Both the position numbers and the translations under genes were made by a program. The notes under the pieces are model-generated. The model did no database searches. It worked only from the letters and a program-made list of their open reading frames with translations, and had not been told where the DNA came from. A DNA stretch of 64,000 nucleotides from CAVUAT01 sp963739545 (GTDB lineage Bacteria; Actinomycetota; Thermoleophilia; Solirubrobacterales; 70-9): assembly GCA_963739545.1 (NCBI GenBank), contig CAVUAT010000014.1, forward strand, positions 620,001-684,000, given 5' to 3'. The first letter of the stretch is position 1. Every line of letters starts with the position of its first letter. Positions 1 through 7,450 of this stretch are shown here, piece by piece.

Positions 1-1
1 C

Positions 2-277
2 CTGCCCCGCCTGAGTGCGATCAAGATCGACTCCTCGTTCATCGCGGGCCTGGGGCGCTCGCGCGAGGACTCCGCCGGAGTCGCGGCGATCGTCGGGCTA
101 GCCCACGGGCTGCAGCTGATCGCGACCGCGGAGGGCGTCGAGACGGCCGAGCAGATGGCGGAGCTGCGAGCGCTCCGATGCGATCGGGCCCTGGGGTTCT
201 ACTTCGCACGGCCGCAGGCGCCATCAGCATTCGGCAAGCTGCTTGAGTCGGCTCGCTACGGAGAGCTGCTGGCCTGA
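2..277 (+). CDS. EAL-domain protein, C-terminal fragment (c-di-GMP phosphodiesterase family)
   Basis: The window opens inside a reading frame whose last 91 residues match the C-terminal third of an EAL domain. IKIDSSFI is the conserved substrate/metal strand, ATAEGVET is the late catalytic-loop motif with its Glu, and CDRALGFYFARP matches the usual CDxxQGYxxxRP closing motif. EAL domains hydrolyse c-di-GMP to pGpG. The upstream part, including the EAL signature itself and any GGDEF or sensor domain, is outside the window, so activity cannot be judged. The stop overlaps the 3' end of the converging FAD-oxidase gene by 22 bp. Family assignment is secure; length and architecture are unknown. Confidence 0.85.
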   Translation: MPRLSAIKIDSSFIAGLGRSREDSAGVAAIVGLAHGLQLIATAEGVETAEQMAELRALRCDRALGFYFARPQAPSAFGKLLESARYGELLA

Positions 278-1581
278 ATCGGCCCCAGCACGCGGTCCGT
301 GTACGCATTTCGGAAGACGCCGTGCGGGTCCATCCGCGCGCGAAGGGCAGCGAAGTCGCGCCAGCGCGGGTAGCGCTCGGCGAGGGTCTCCGAAGTCTGG
401 AAGTGGCGCTTGCCCCAATGGGGACGCCCTCCGAAGGGCTCCATCACCGCTTCGATGGCCCGGAAGTAGCCTTCCCACGCCATCCCCTCGTACTGGTGCA
501 CGGCGATGTAGGTGGTGTCGCGCTCGTGAGCGGGGCTCAGGAAGGCGTCGTCGCCGGCGACGAAGCGAACCTCGATCGGGAAACCGACCGCCGGCTCGGC
601 GCGCTCCGCCGCGTCGAGCGCTCGCCGCACGGCCTCGGCCGCGTGGCGCCGGGGGATCGCGTACTCCATCTCGGTGAAGCGGACGCGTCGCTCGCTCGCG
701 AAGACGCGATAGCTGCGGTCCTGCTTGGTCGTCTCGCCGATCTGCTTCGAGACGAACTCCGAGAGCGCCGGGATCCTCTTGGGTGAGCGGCGGCCGAGGC
801 GCGCCACAGCGCCCAGGGCCCAGTTCTCGACGATGACCTCGGTCCCGTAGGTGAGCAGGGCGTTGCGCGGTTTCGGCTCGTCGTCGGTGCGCTCGCTCTG
901 GCGGATCAGCGCGCGATCCGTGTGGGGGAAGACGTAGAACTCGAAGTGGTCCGAGCCGTCGGCGAGGTCGTCGATCCGCTCCAGCGCCTCGGCCAGTGGC
1001 ATCTGCGAGTCGACGCGGCGGACCGTAAAGGCCGGGACCGCTCGCAGCGTCAGCGTCGCGATCACCCCGAGGGCCCCGAATGAGACGCGGGCCGCCCGCA
1101 GGTCATCGGGGCTGGACTCCTCGTTCACCTCGATCACGGTGCCGTCGGGAGACACCAGCTCCATCGCAGCGATCAGCGACGAGATGTTGCGAAAGCGCGA
1201 GCCCGTCCCGTGGGTCGCGGTCGAGATCGCGCCGGACACGCTCTGGCGGTCGATGTCGCCGAGGTTCTCGAAGGCGAGCCCGTACCCCCACAGGGTCTCG
1301 TTGAGCTGCCGGAGCCCGATCCCGCCCTCGACGCGAACGAGCCCCGCCGACTGGTCGACGTCGAGCACGCGGTCGAGCCGGCGCAGGTCGAGCATCAGCC
1401 CGCCCGTGCAGGCGGCGTCCGTGAACGAGTGCCCGTTGCCGACCGCGCGCACGTTCAGCCCGGCATCGGCTCCGCGCTTGACGCTCTCGATCAACTCGCC
1501 GCGGCCCGCCGGCCGCTCGAGGCGAGCGGGCATGCAGCGCTGGTCGCCCGCCCAGTTGCGCCATTCCTTCGCCATCGCCAT
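256..1581 (-). CDS. FAD-linked oxidase, L-gulonolactone/D-arabinono-1,4-lactone oxidase family
   Basis: 441 residues, normal for this family. The N-terminal PCMH-type FAD domain carries VGNGHSFT, whose His is where members of the family attach FAD covalently, followed by ATHGTG, another FAD-binding signature. The C-terminal ALO-type domain ends with PHWGK and MDPHGVFRNAY, typical of sugar-lactone and alditol oxidases. Such enzymes oxidise a lactone or polyol with O2, or an acceptor, as oxidant. The substrate cannot be read from sequence. No signal peptide is evident, so it is probably cytoplasmic. The start MAMAKEW has a second in-frame Met two codons on; either could be used. It converges on the EAL gene. 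Confidence 0.85.
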   Translation of the reverse strand: MAMAKEWRNWAGDQRCMPARLERPAGRGELIESVKRGADAGLNVRAVGNGHSFTDAACTGGLMLDLRRLDRVLDVDQSAGLVRVEGGIGLRQLNETLWGYGLAFENLGDIDRQSVSGAISTATHGTGSRFRNISSLIAAMELVSPDGTVIEVNEESSPDDLRAARVSFGALGVIATLTLRAVPAFTVRRVDSQMPLAEALERIDDLADGSDHFEFYVFPHTDRALIRQSERTDDEPKPRNALLTYGTEVIVENWALGAVARLGRRSPKRIPALSEFVSKQIGETTKQDRSYRVFASERRVRFTEMEYAIPRRHAAEAVRRALDAAERAEPAVGFPIEVRFVAGDDAFLSPAHERDTTYIAVHQYEGMAWEGYFRAIEAVMEPFGGRPHWGKRHFQTSETLAERYPRWRDFAALRARMDPHGVFRNAYTDRVLGPIQASSSP

Positions 1582-1598
1582 GAGCCTATGGTGTCGGC

Positions 1599-1811
1599 GT
1601 GGACGCCTGGAAGAGCTCGCCCATCTACAGGCTCTGGGTCATCGGCGGGCTGATCGCGATCGTCGCCTTCGCGGTTACCCCCCTCGGCGAGAGCGGCCCG
1701 GGCTTCCCTCTCGTCCTGCTTCCGGCCATCGGCCTGGTCCTGATCGGAGCCGGCCGCGCAATCGCCACCCTGCGCTCATACCGGCGCGGAGAGCTCCCGG
1801 GCCAGAAGTGA
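1599..1811 (+). CDS. small two-helix membrane protein, unknown function
   Basis: 70 residues from a GTG start. Two hydrophobic segments (about residues 11-28 and 37-54) are separated by a short GESGPG turn. A basic tail (RSYRRGELPGQK) should lie in the cytoplasm. It is divergently arranged with the FAD oxidase, with only 17 bp between the starts, and ends just before the tRNA-Ser gene on the other strand. I do not recognise a family. The clean high-GC third codon positions and hydrophobic pattern support a real gene. Confidence 0.6.
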   Translation: MDAWKSSPIYRLWVIGGLIAIVAFAVTPLGESGPGFPLVLLPAIGLVLIGAGRAIATLRSYRRGELPGQK

Positions 1812-1813
1812 AG

Positions 1814-1902
1814 CGGAGCGGGAGGGATTCGAACCCCCGGGCCCCTTGCGGGGCCAGCTGCTTTCAAGGCAGCCGCATTCAGCCAGGCTCTGCCACCGCT
1901 CC
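1814..1902 (-). tRNA. serT: tRNA-Ser(UGA)
   Basis: Read on the minus strand, the acceptor stem is GGAGCGG paired with CCGCTCC. The anticodon arm is GCTGC-CTTGAAA-GCAGC with anticodon TGA at 1866-1864. A long class II variable arm (GGCCCC-GCAA-GGGGCC) is diagnostic of serine tRNA. The T arm contains the standard GGTTCGAATCC. The 3' CCA is not encoded. It reads serine UCA codons and can wobble to other UCN codons. Confidence 0.95.
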
Positions 1903-2043
1903 TTGATGTTGCTGAGTTCCTGAGCCTACGCCGGGTTGAGGATCGCGAGGCGCCAGGTGACGCCCAGGACGACCGAGGCGGCGATGCCGAGGATCAGGCC
2001 CACCCGTTGTTTGCCTGAGGCCTTCGCGGGGCAAGCTCGGTTC

Positions 2044-2487
2044 GTGCCCGAGGAAGAACTACTCGACGAAAAGAAGGCCGTGGAGTTGCTGAACACCGCC
2101 CTCGCACTCCAGAACCGTTCGGTCCTGCAGTACACGCTCAGCTCCGGCAGCCTGTTCGGCTTCGAGTTTCAGGCCTTCGCGGACCGCTTCTGGGAATTCG
2201 CTCAGGCCGAGCTGCTCGACGCCCGGCTGCTGATCGAGAAGATCGCGGCGCTCGGAGGCGAGCCGACGACCGACGTCGCGGAGCTGCGCTGGAACAGCGG
2301 CGATCCCGGCGATGCGGTCGACTGGCTGATCGAGTCAGAGGGCGACGCCGTCGAGGCGCTTCAGGCGGCGATCGAGCCCACCGGCCGCGAGGGCCGATCC
2401 GAGGCGCTGGAACACATGCTCGAGCACCTGATCATGCGCAAGCAGAACCAGGTGGACTTCCTGCTGCGCGCTCGCCGCTCCAAGTAG
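2044..2487 (+). CDS. ferritin-like domain protein
   Basis: The recognisable protein begins around VPEEELLDEKKAVELLNTALALQNRS and is predicted to be almost entirely helical, with four amphipathic helices. The last helix contains EHMLEHL, an ExxxH-type pattern seen in ferritin and bacterioferritin bundles. The first helix has QN where the ferroxidase Glu is common, so iron chemistry is uncertain. I chose the GTG at 2044 (147 aa); the frame stays open back to 1936, but that extension is Arg/Pro-rich with no family resemblance. A likely role is iron storage or a diiron stress protein, but this is inference from fold only. Confidence 0.65.
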   Translation: MPEEELLDEKKAVELLNTALALQNRSVLQYTLSSGSLFGFEFQAFADRFWEFAQAELLDARLLIEKIAALGGEPTTDVAELRWNSGDPGDAVDWLIESEGDAVEALQAAIEPTGREGRSEALEHMLEHLIMRKQNQVDFLLRARRSK

Positions 2488-2508
2488 ACGCGGCCAGCGT
2501 GCAAGCAC

Positions 2509-3315
2509 TCAGCGCTCGTCCACGAGCAGCGTCTGCGTGGCGCGCCCGATCGGGCCGCGCTCGTCAGACAGCGCCGTGTCGGCGATGCCGACCCCACTCG
2601 CCTCGGGCAGGGTGACGGCGTCGAGGAAGACCCATTCGCCCTCAGGCATGCGATGCAGGTGGACCGTCAGGTCGACGTTGATGAACACGTAACGGCGCCA
2701 GTCGAGCGCGGCGCTGATGCCGTTACCGGAGTCCGCGGCGACCAGCACTCGCTGCAGCGGCGAGATCTCCTCGCCCGTGACAAGCGGCACCAGCGGGCGC
2801 ATCCAGGCGGCGGCGGGTCCAAGCTCGGTGAAGGCGCCGGAGACGAAGCGGTACTCCATCGCCGTGTGGTAGCCGACATCATGCCCCGTCGGGAAGAACG
2901 CCTTCTCCTCCCCGCTGTCGGGCCCCGGAGGTGGCTGCGGGCGCCCGGGCGGCTCGACGAAGTCCACCTCGGCTGAGCGCAGCCGCCAGCCCTGTGCCCG
3001 CATCAACTCGGTGCCGGCCTCGTCGGTGAGCCTGGCGCCCACCTTCTCGACCCGTCGCCCAGGCCGGAGCACCTCGGCGCTGACTCGGACCCGGCCGATC
3101 GGGACCGAGCGCATGATCTCGTAGGTGATGCGCCCCACCTGCGCCGGGGGACCGTCGGCCCCGCCGATCCGCCCGCCGCCGAGCGCTTCGATCTCGCGGG
3201 CGATCAGCGCCGCGGGCGGGCCGGCGTGCTGGGCGCCGGGGTCCCACGGCCCGCGCGTCTGCTCGGTCGCCAGATAGGCGCCATCGCCCTCGGGCTGGAA
3301 GAACGCCTCTGTCAC
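2509..3315 (-). CDS. thioesterase-like (double hotdog) family protein
   Basis: 268 residues resembling the acyl-CoA thioesterase-like superfamily (TesB-type double hotdog). An N-terminal hotdog has a GPWDPGAQHAGPPAALIA helix, and YEIMRSVPIGRVRV plus RVEKVGARLTD match the first-domain strands. A second hotdog near the C-terminus carries WVFLDAVT and GIADTALSDERG. Members hydrolyse acyl-CoAs, but many have unknown substrates. The GTG start overlaps the stop of the upstream csoR-like gene (GTGA), so the two are translated as one unit and the gene may be under the same metal-responsive promoter. That pairing is unusual. Confidence 0.75.
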   Translation of the reverse strand: MTEAFFQPEGDGAYLATEQTRGPWDPGAQHAGPPAALIAREIEALGGGRIGGADGPPAQVGRITYEIMRSVPIGRVRVSAEVLRPGRRVEKVGARLTDEAGTELMRAQGWRLRSAEVDFVEPPGRPQPPPGPDSGEEKAFFPTGHDVGYHTAMEYRFVSGAFTELGPAAAWMRPLVPLVTGEEISPLQRVLVAADSGNGISAALDWRRYVFINVDLTVHLHRMPEGEWVFLDAVTLPEASGVGIADTALSDERGPIGRATQTLLVDER

Positions 3316-3596
3316 CGGCTTCGGATCAGTCGCCCGACCGCTTCCATCATCTCCTCGGTCTTCTGATCGCGGTCGCCGCGCGCCGCTCCGACCACGCAGT
3401 GGCGAGCGTGGTCTTCGAGCACGTCGAGCGCGACCTTGTCGAGGGCGGCCTGGGCGGCTGAGACCTGCGTGAGGATGTCGATGCAGTAGCGCTCCTCCTC
3501 CACCATGCGTTCGATGCCGCCGACCTGCCCCGAGATCCGGCGCAGGCGCTTTCGCACCGCTTCCTTGTCGTCGATGTAGCCGGGTGAGCTCGCCAT
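3312..3596 (-). CDS. csoR: CsoR-family metal-sensing transcriptional repressor
   Basis: A 94-residue all-helical DUF156 protein. The three copper ligands of CsoR are visible: C38 in RYCIDILTQ and H63/C67 in EDHARHC, at nearly the same numbering as the M. tuberculosis prototype (C36, H61, C65). CsoR binds a GC-rich pseudopalindrome when apo and releases it on Cu(I) binding. I chose the ATG at 3596, which follows a good AAAGGAAG ribosome site; 14 further in-frame upstream codons overlap the operator and are unlikely to be translated. A matching operator lies directly upstream. No copper ATPase is in the window. The thioesterase gene is coupled downstream. Confidence 0.88.
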   Translation of the reverse strand: MASSPGYIDDKEAVRKRLRRISGQVGGIERMVEEERYCIDILTQVSAAQAALDKVALDVLEDHARHCVVGAARGDRDQKTEEMMEAVGRLIRSR

Positions 3597-3636
3597 TCCG
3601 CTTCCTTTCTCGCTGCGTCGACCGCCGATTCTACCC

Positions 3637-3653
3637 ATACCCCCGGAGGGTAT
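3637..3653. promoter_or_regulatory. CsoR-type operator (pseudopalindrome)
   Basis: An inverted repeat ATACCC-N5-GGGTAT lies 40 bp upstream of the csoR start. The form (AT-flanked runs of C then G) is that of known CsoR operators. On the csoR strand a TAGAAT hexamer, a good -10 match, overlaps its downstream edge, so binding would block the promoter and give autoregulation. The same site could affect the divergent msrB promoter. Confidence 0.75.
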
Positions 3654-3730
3654 ATTTACCTCGGCCTTATCGGGGCGAGTACCTTTGACTCATCCCGCCA
3701 CGTACCCCCAAGCGACCGCATCTCTCTCAA

Positions 3731-3748
3731 GCGGCGGGCTAGCGCCGC
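3731..3748. promoter_or_regulatory. inverted repeat in the csoR-msrB intergenic region
   Basis: GCGGCG and CGCCGC flank a GGCTAG centre, about 50 bp upstream of msrB. It could be an operator or a 5'-leader hairpin for msrB. Nothing else supports a specific regulator. Confidence 0.35.
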
Positions 3749-3800
3749 GCAGAGTGTTTATCCGGCGCCAGCGGTCGCGCTAAATGTTTGGAGGCCCGAC

Positions 3801-4196
3801 TTGGAGAAGCTCAAGAAGACCGAGCAGGAGTGGAGGCAGGAGCTGAGCCCCGAGCAGTACCAGATCGTCCGTGAGAAGGGAACCGAGGCGCCCTTCACCA
3901 GCGAGCTCAACGATGAGAAGTCCGACGGCACGTTCAAGTGCGTCGCCTGCGGGCAGCCTCTGTTCAGCTCGGAGAACAAGTTCGATTCCGGCACCGGCTG
4001 GCCGAGCTTCGACGCCCCGATGGACGACGAGGTCGTCGAGACCGAGTCCGACCGGAGCATGTTCATGAAGCGCACCGAGGTGCTGTGCTCACGATGCGAC
4101 GCCCACCTGGGCCACGTATTCGACGACGGCCCCTCGGACACGACCGGCAAGCGCTACTGCATCAACGGCTGCGCCCTGAAGTTCGACGAGGAGTAG
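3801..4196 (+). CDS. msrB: peptide methionine-(R)-S-oxide reductase MsrB
   Basis: 131 residues, typical for a free-standing MsrB. Two CxxC pairs (C47/C50 and C96/C99) bind structural zinc. GTGWPSF and HLGHVFDDG are the substrate-pocket motifs, and RYCIN holds the catalytic Cys120. The enzyme reduces methionine-R-sulfoxide in proteins using thioredoxin. A further Cys at 124 (NGCALKF) replaces the more usual Ser/Ala. The start is TTG at 3801, six bases after GGAGG. It is divergent from the metal-responsive csoR. Confidence 0.95.
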   Translation: MEKLKKTEQEWRQELSPEQYQIVREKGTEAPFTSELNDEKSDGTFKCVACGQPLFSSENKFDSGTGWPSFDAPMDDEVVETESDRSMFMKRTEVLCSRCDAHLGHVFDDGPSDTTGKRYCINGCALKFDEE

Positions 4197-4232
4197 CCCG
4201 GCGCCCAGATCCTGCCCCGACGACGGCGTTGC

Positions 4233-4275
4233 AACCCCGCATCCCCGGAGGGCGAAGCCCGAGGAGATGCGGGTG
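4233..4275 (+). repeat. GAA-hairpin palindromic element, copy A (intergenic)
   Basis: Outer stem CCCGCATC (4236-4243) pairs perfectly with GATGCGGG (4266-4273). The inner stem is GGGC-GAA-GCCC (4250-4260). It is one of seven copies in the window. Here it lies in the 87-bp convergent gap between msrB and the response regulator, where it could act as a terminator, although no U-tract follows. Relative to the coding copies, one G and one C are added on opposite sides of the inner stem, so pairing is kept. Confidence 0.8.
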
Positions 4276-4283
4276 GGTGTCGG

Positions 4284-4925
4284 CTAGACCTTGCCGCCGG
4301 CGCCCAGGTAGCTGAAGCGGACGGCGAGAGCCACCGCTTCGGTCCTGGTGTCCACCTCCATGCGCGCGATCGCGTTGCGAACGTGCGTGTGGACGGTGGC
4401 GGGGCTGAGGCTGAGGCGGTCCGCGATCTGCTTGACGCGGAGGCCCTCGGCCAGCAGCTCGAGGATCTCGCGCTCGCGGGGGGTGAGCTCGAGCAGCTTC
4501 TCGACCTCGCCCGCCCCCTGGCCGAGCTCGGTGCCGACGAAGGTGCCGCCCCCGGCAACCACCTCGATCGCCCGGGCGATGTCCTCGCTCGGAGCTGACT
4601 TCAGCACGTAGCCCGAGGCGCCGGCTCGCAGCGCCAGCGTCAGCAGATCGGGCTGGGCGTGGGCGGTGAAGATGATGACGCGGGTCTCGGGGCGGACCTT
4701 GAGGATCTCCTTGGTCGCCTCGATGCCGTCCTGGCCGGGCAGCTCGACGTCCACGATCGCGACGTCGGGCTTCAGCTCCTGGACGACGCCGACTACCTCC
4801 TCGCCGGTCTCGGCCTCGCCGACTATCTCGACACCGGTGATCGACGCCATCCGGGCCTTGACGGCCTCGCGGACGATCTCGTGGTCGTCGCAGAGCACGA
4901 CTCGCTTGGCTGGGTTGGAGTTCAC
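4284..4925 (-). CDS. NarL/FixJ-type response regulator (REC-LuxR HTH)
   Basis: 213 residues. The N-terminal receiver has the acidic pair CDDH (residues 12-14) and the phospho-acceptor Asp59 in AIVDVELP. IIFTAHA gives the Thr, and YVLKSA gives the Lys. The C-terminal LuxR helix-turn-helix reads LTPREREILELLAEGLRVKQIADRL with SLSPATVHTHVRN. No histidine kinase is adjacent, so the partner is unknown. The GTG start overlaps the serS stop (GTGA), making it the last gene of a cytochrome c - serS - regulator operon, an odd combination. Confidence 0.9.
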   Translation of the reverse strand: MNSNPAKRVVLCDDHEIVREAVKARMASITGVEIVGEAETGEEVVGVVQELKPDVAIVDVELPGQDGIEATKEILKVRPETRVIIFTAHAQPDLLTLALRAGASGYVLKSAPSEDIARAIEVVAGGGTFVGTELGQGAGEVEKLLELTPREREILELLAEGLRVKQIADRLSLSPATVHTHVRNAIARMEVDTRTEAVALAVRFSYLGAGGKV

Positions 4926-6184
4926 AAGGAAGGAATGCTCCCTGGAAGCCCAAATTCCTGCAAGACGACTGGCATCCGCACGTTCCCCTCTTTGTCCTGG
5001 TTGTTCTCGATCAGCGCAATAAGACTACGTCCAACCGCCACCGCCGTGCCGTTCAGCGTGTGCACCTCGGTCGGCGAGGCGCCGTCGACCGGGCGATAGC
5101 GCGCCTTGAGGCGGCGCGCCTGGTAATCGGTCGTGTTCGAGCAGGAGGTCAATTCGCGGTAGCGATCCTGGCTTGGGATCCACGCCTCGCAATCGAACTT
5201 GCGCGCGGCGGAGGCTCCGAGGTCGCCTACGGGGATATCGACTACTCGGTAGGGAAGCTCAAGCGAAGCGAGGATCTTTTCTTGCAGGGCGAGGATGCGC
5301 TCGTGCTCGGCGTCGGACTCATCCGGCTCCACGAAGCTGAACATCTCAACCTTGTCGAACTGGTGCACGCGGAAGATCCCGCGCGTGTCGCGGCCCGCGG
5401 CGCCGGCCTCCCGCCGGAAGCAGGTCGAGAAGCCCGCGTATCGCTGCGGCAGCTCGCCGGCATCCATCACGGTGTCGGCCTTGAGCGCCGCGAGCGAAAC
5501 CTCGGACGTGCCGACGAGGAAGAGGTCGTCCTTCGGCACCTCGTAGATCATCTCCCGCTCCCCGGGGAAGAAGCCAGTGCCGTACAGGGCCTTCTCGCGC
5601 ACGAGTACGGGCGGCGCCGCCGGGGTGAACCCCTCGGCTCGAAGCGTCTCCAACGCGTAGCGGACCAGCGCCATCTCAACCATGACGAGGTCGCCGAGCA
5701 GGTAGGCGAAGCGCGAGCCCGAGAGCTCGGCCGCCGCCTCCATCTCGATCCAGCCGTGGCGCTCCCCCAGCTCGAGATGGTCGAGGGGGTCGAAGTCGAA
5801 GCGCGGCGGATCACCGACCTTGCGCAGCTCGACCGCCTTGTCCTCGGTGAGCCCGTCGGGGGCGCCGGGCGAGGGCAGGTTCGGAAGCTCCGCGCCGAGC
5901 TCATCGAGCTTCGACTCGACCTCGCTGAGCTCGGACTCGAGTTTCTTTACCTCGGCCGAGACCTCGCGCATCGCCGCGATCGTCTCGTCCGCATCTCCCC
6001 CGGAGCGCTTCGCGGCGGCGATCTGATCCGAGGCGCGGTTCTGCTCGCCGCGGAGCTCCTCGACCCTGGGAAGGAGTGCACGGCGGCGCTCGTCCAGGGC
6101 CAGCAGCTCGTCGAGCGAATCCGCCGCGCCGCGCCGCGCCAGCGCAGCACGTGCGGGGCCTGGGTCGCGCCGGATCTTCTTCAG
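4922..6184 (-). CDS. serS: seryl-tRNA synthetase
   Basis: Charges tRNA-Ser with serine. The class II catalytic core is complete: motif 2 around STCFRREAGAAGRDTRGIFR, CSNTTDYQARRL for tRNA/serine contacts, and motif 3 LNGTAVAVGRSLIALIEN. The N-terminal coiled-coil arm that grips the tRNA long arm is also encoded (DLKKIRRDP through about residue 100). However, the first ATG in frame lies at 5971, inside this arm, and would give only 349 residues. A stop lies at 6199-6197, and between it and DLKKI there is no ATG, GTG or TTG. A CTG at 6184 gives 420 residues, the normal length. The gene follows cytochrome c by 38 bp. Confidence 0.88.
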   Translation of the reverse strand: MKKIRRDPGPARAALARRGAADSLDELLALDERRRALLPRVEELRGEQNRASDQIAAAKRSGGDADETIAAMREVSAEVKKLESELSEVESKLDELGAELPNLPSPGAPDGLTEDKAVELRKVGDPPRFDFDPLDHLELGERHGWIEMEAAAELSGSRFAYLLGDLVMVEMALVRYALETLRAEGFTPAAPPVLVREKALYGTGFFPGEREMIYEVPKDDLFLVGTSEVSLAALKADTVMDAGELPQRYAGFSTCFRREAGAAGRDTRGIFRVHQFDKVEMFSFVEPDESDAEHERILALQEKILASLELPYRVVDIPVGDLGASAARKFDCEAWIPSQDRYRELTSCSNTTDYQARRLKARYRPVDGASPTEVHTLNGTAVAVGRSLIALIENNQDKEGNVRMPVVLQEFGLPGSIPSL

Positions 6185-6222
6185 GTCGAGCGAAGCTCAG
6201 TCCGCCTGTGCACGGGTGCCAT

Positions 6223-6615
6223 CTACGGGCCTGGGGTCGACGTGTCCTCGTCCCCCTCGATTTCCGAGCCCGAGTACTCCTCGAGGAAGCGCGCCACCTT
6301 CTCGGCGTCCTCGCCGACGACGATGTTCTGAGGCATGATCGCGCCGGAAAAGCCGCCGTTTCGGATCGCGTATATCGCGTCCTCGTAGCTCTCGACCCGC
6401 TGATCGAGGTTCGGGCCCTGGGTGCGCTGGCTGCGGTTGGCCGTGCCCTGCGCGCCGGCGGCCTTGAGGGTGTGGCATCCGGAGCAGCGCTCGGCGAACA
6501 GCACCGCTCCCTCCTGGACGTCCGGCTCGGCCCCGGGCACGTCGACGCCCTCCTGCCCACAGGCAGTGAGGGTGGCCGCAGCCACGACACAAGTGAGAAC
6601 TAGAAGCCCGCGCAC
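6223..6615 (-). CDS. lipoprotein c-type cytochrome, single haem
   Basis: 130 residues from a GTG start. A hydrophobic signal ends in a lipobox (TLTAC, Cys19), so the protein should be lipid-anchored on the outer face of the membrane. CSGCH is the covalent haem site and the Met of IMPQN is the likely sixth ligand. The tail (EGDEDTSTPGP) is acidic. Class I cytochromes of this size shuttle electrons between respiratory complexes or act as oxidase partners. It heads an operon with serS and a response regulator; the combination gives no functional hint. The divergent flavin reductase starts 58 bp away. Confidence 0.88.
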   Translation of the reverse strand: MRGLLVLTCVVAAATLTACGQEGVDVPGAEPDVQEGAVLFAERCSGCHTLKAAGAQGTANRSQRTQGPNLDQRVESYEDAIYAIRNGGFSGAIMPQNIVVGEDAEKVARFLEEYSGSEIEGDEDTSTPGP

Positions 6616-6673
6616 GCGGCGGGATCATATTCAAGACGCCCACGCGGGCGATGACCCCGTAGCGTTCGCGCCT

Positions 6674-7147
6674 GTGTCCGGCTTCCGAGAAGCGCTCGCC
6701 GCCTACCCCACCGGCGTCACCGTCGTCACCGCTATCGGAGCCGACGGAAGGCTCTCCGGCGCCACCGCGAACGCCGTCACCTCGCTCTCGCTCGACCCTC
6801 CGATGATGCTGGCCTGTCTCGACCGTGGCTCGCGCACCCTCGCGTCGGTGCTCGAGGCCGGGCGCTTCGGAGTCAACGCGCTCGCCGCCGGCCAGGCCGG
6901 GCTCGCGCGCCAGTTCGCCGCCAAGCATCCCGAGGCCGAGAAGTGGGAAGGCGTCGGCCACTCGGAGAGCCACGGCTCCCCCCGCCTCGACAACGCGCTC
7001 GTCTGGGTCGCCTGCGAGCTGCGCGACGTGATCGAGGGTGGCGACCACGTGATCCTCACCGGGTCGGCGCTCGCAGCCGACTCGCGCGAGGGCGATCCGC
7101 TGCTCTTCCACCGCGGCGACTACCGCGACCTGTTGGCCGAGAGCTGA
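6674..7147 (+). CDS. flavin reductase-like (FMN-binding split barrel) protein
   Basis: 157 residues from the GTG at 6674, which places FREALAAYPTGVTVVTA at the N-terminus as usual for the family. ATANAVTSLSLDPPMMLACLDRGSRT is the FMN phosphate-binding region, and FGVNALA and DNALVWVACEL are further family landmarks. Such proteins supply reduced flavin to two-component monooxygenases or act alone as NAD(P)H:flavin oxidoreductases. The frame stays open upstream into the cytochrome gene, but that part is unrelated in composition. An ABM-domain gene follows 18 bp downstream and may be a partner. Confidence 0.85.
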   Translation: MSGFREALAAYPTGVTVVTAIGADGRLSGATANAVTSLSLDPPMMLACLDRGSRTLASVLEAGRFGVNALAAGQAGLARQFAAKHPEAEKWEGVGHSESHGSPRLDNALVWVACELRDVIEGGDHVILTGSALAADSREGDPLLFHRGDYRDLLAES

Positions 7148-7165
7148 GCAACCGAAGGAGGAGCC

Positions 7166-7450
7166 TTGATCATCGTGTCCGGAAGCCTGTTCGTCGACCC
7201 CGCAGACCGGGACCAGTACCTCAAGTCGTCCATCAGCGTGATGGAGGAGGCGCGAAAGGCGCCCGGCTGCGAGGGCTTCGCTCTCTCGCCCGATCCGATC
7301 GAGCCCGATCGGATCAACGTCTACGAGCGCTGGGAATCCGACGAGGACCTCGAACGGTTCCGCGGGGAGGGACCCGACGCCGACCAGGCGGCTCAGCTGC
7401 GCGGCGCCGAGGTCGCGAAGTACCGGATCTCGTCGGTCGAAGCTCCCTAG
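7166..7450 (+). CDS. antibiotic biosynthesis monooxygenase (ABM) domain protein
   Basis: 94 residues, one ABM ferredoxin-like fold. MIIVSGSLFVDP is the first strand, the helix EEARKAPGCEGFALSPDP follows, and VYERWESDEDLERFR is the second half. Members are small quinol or polyketide monooxygenases or haem-degrading enzymes, and many have unknown roles. The start is TTG directly after a strong AAGGAGGAG. Co-orientation with the flavin reductase suggests a redox pair, but this is not proven. The last 4 bp overlap the converging SnoaL-like gene. Confidence 0.8.
   Translation: MIIVSGSLFVDPADRDQYLKSSISVMEEARKAPGCEGFALSPDPIEPDRINVYERWESDEDLERFRGEGPDADQAAQLRGAEVAKYRISSVEAP

Noticed and set aside
5250..5275. 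AAGCGAAGCGAGGA inside serS resembles the core of the palindromic element.
   Set aside because: It has no flanking complementary arms, lies in a conserved part of SerRS, and encodes normal family residues.
1814..6184. tRNA-Ser and serS within 4.4 kb on the same strand might be a functional pairing.
   Set aside because: Several unrelated genes and opposite-strand genes lie between them; there is no shared operon, so proximity is probably chance.
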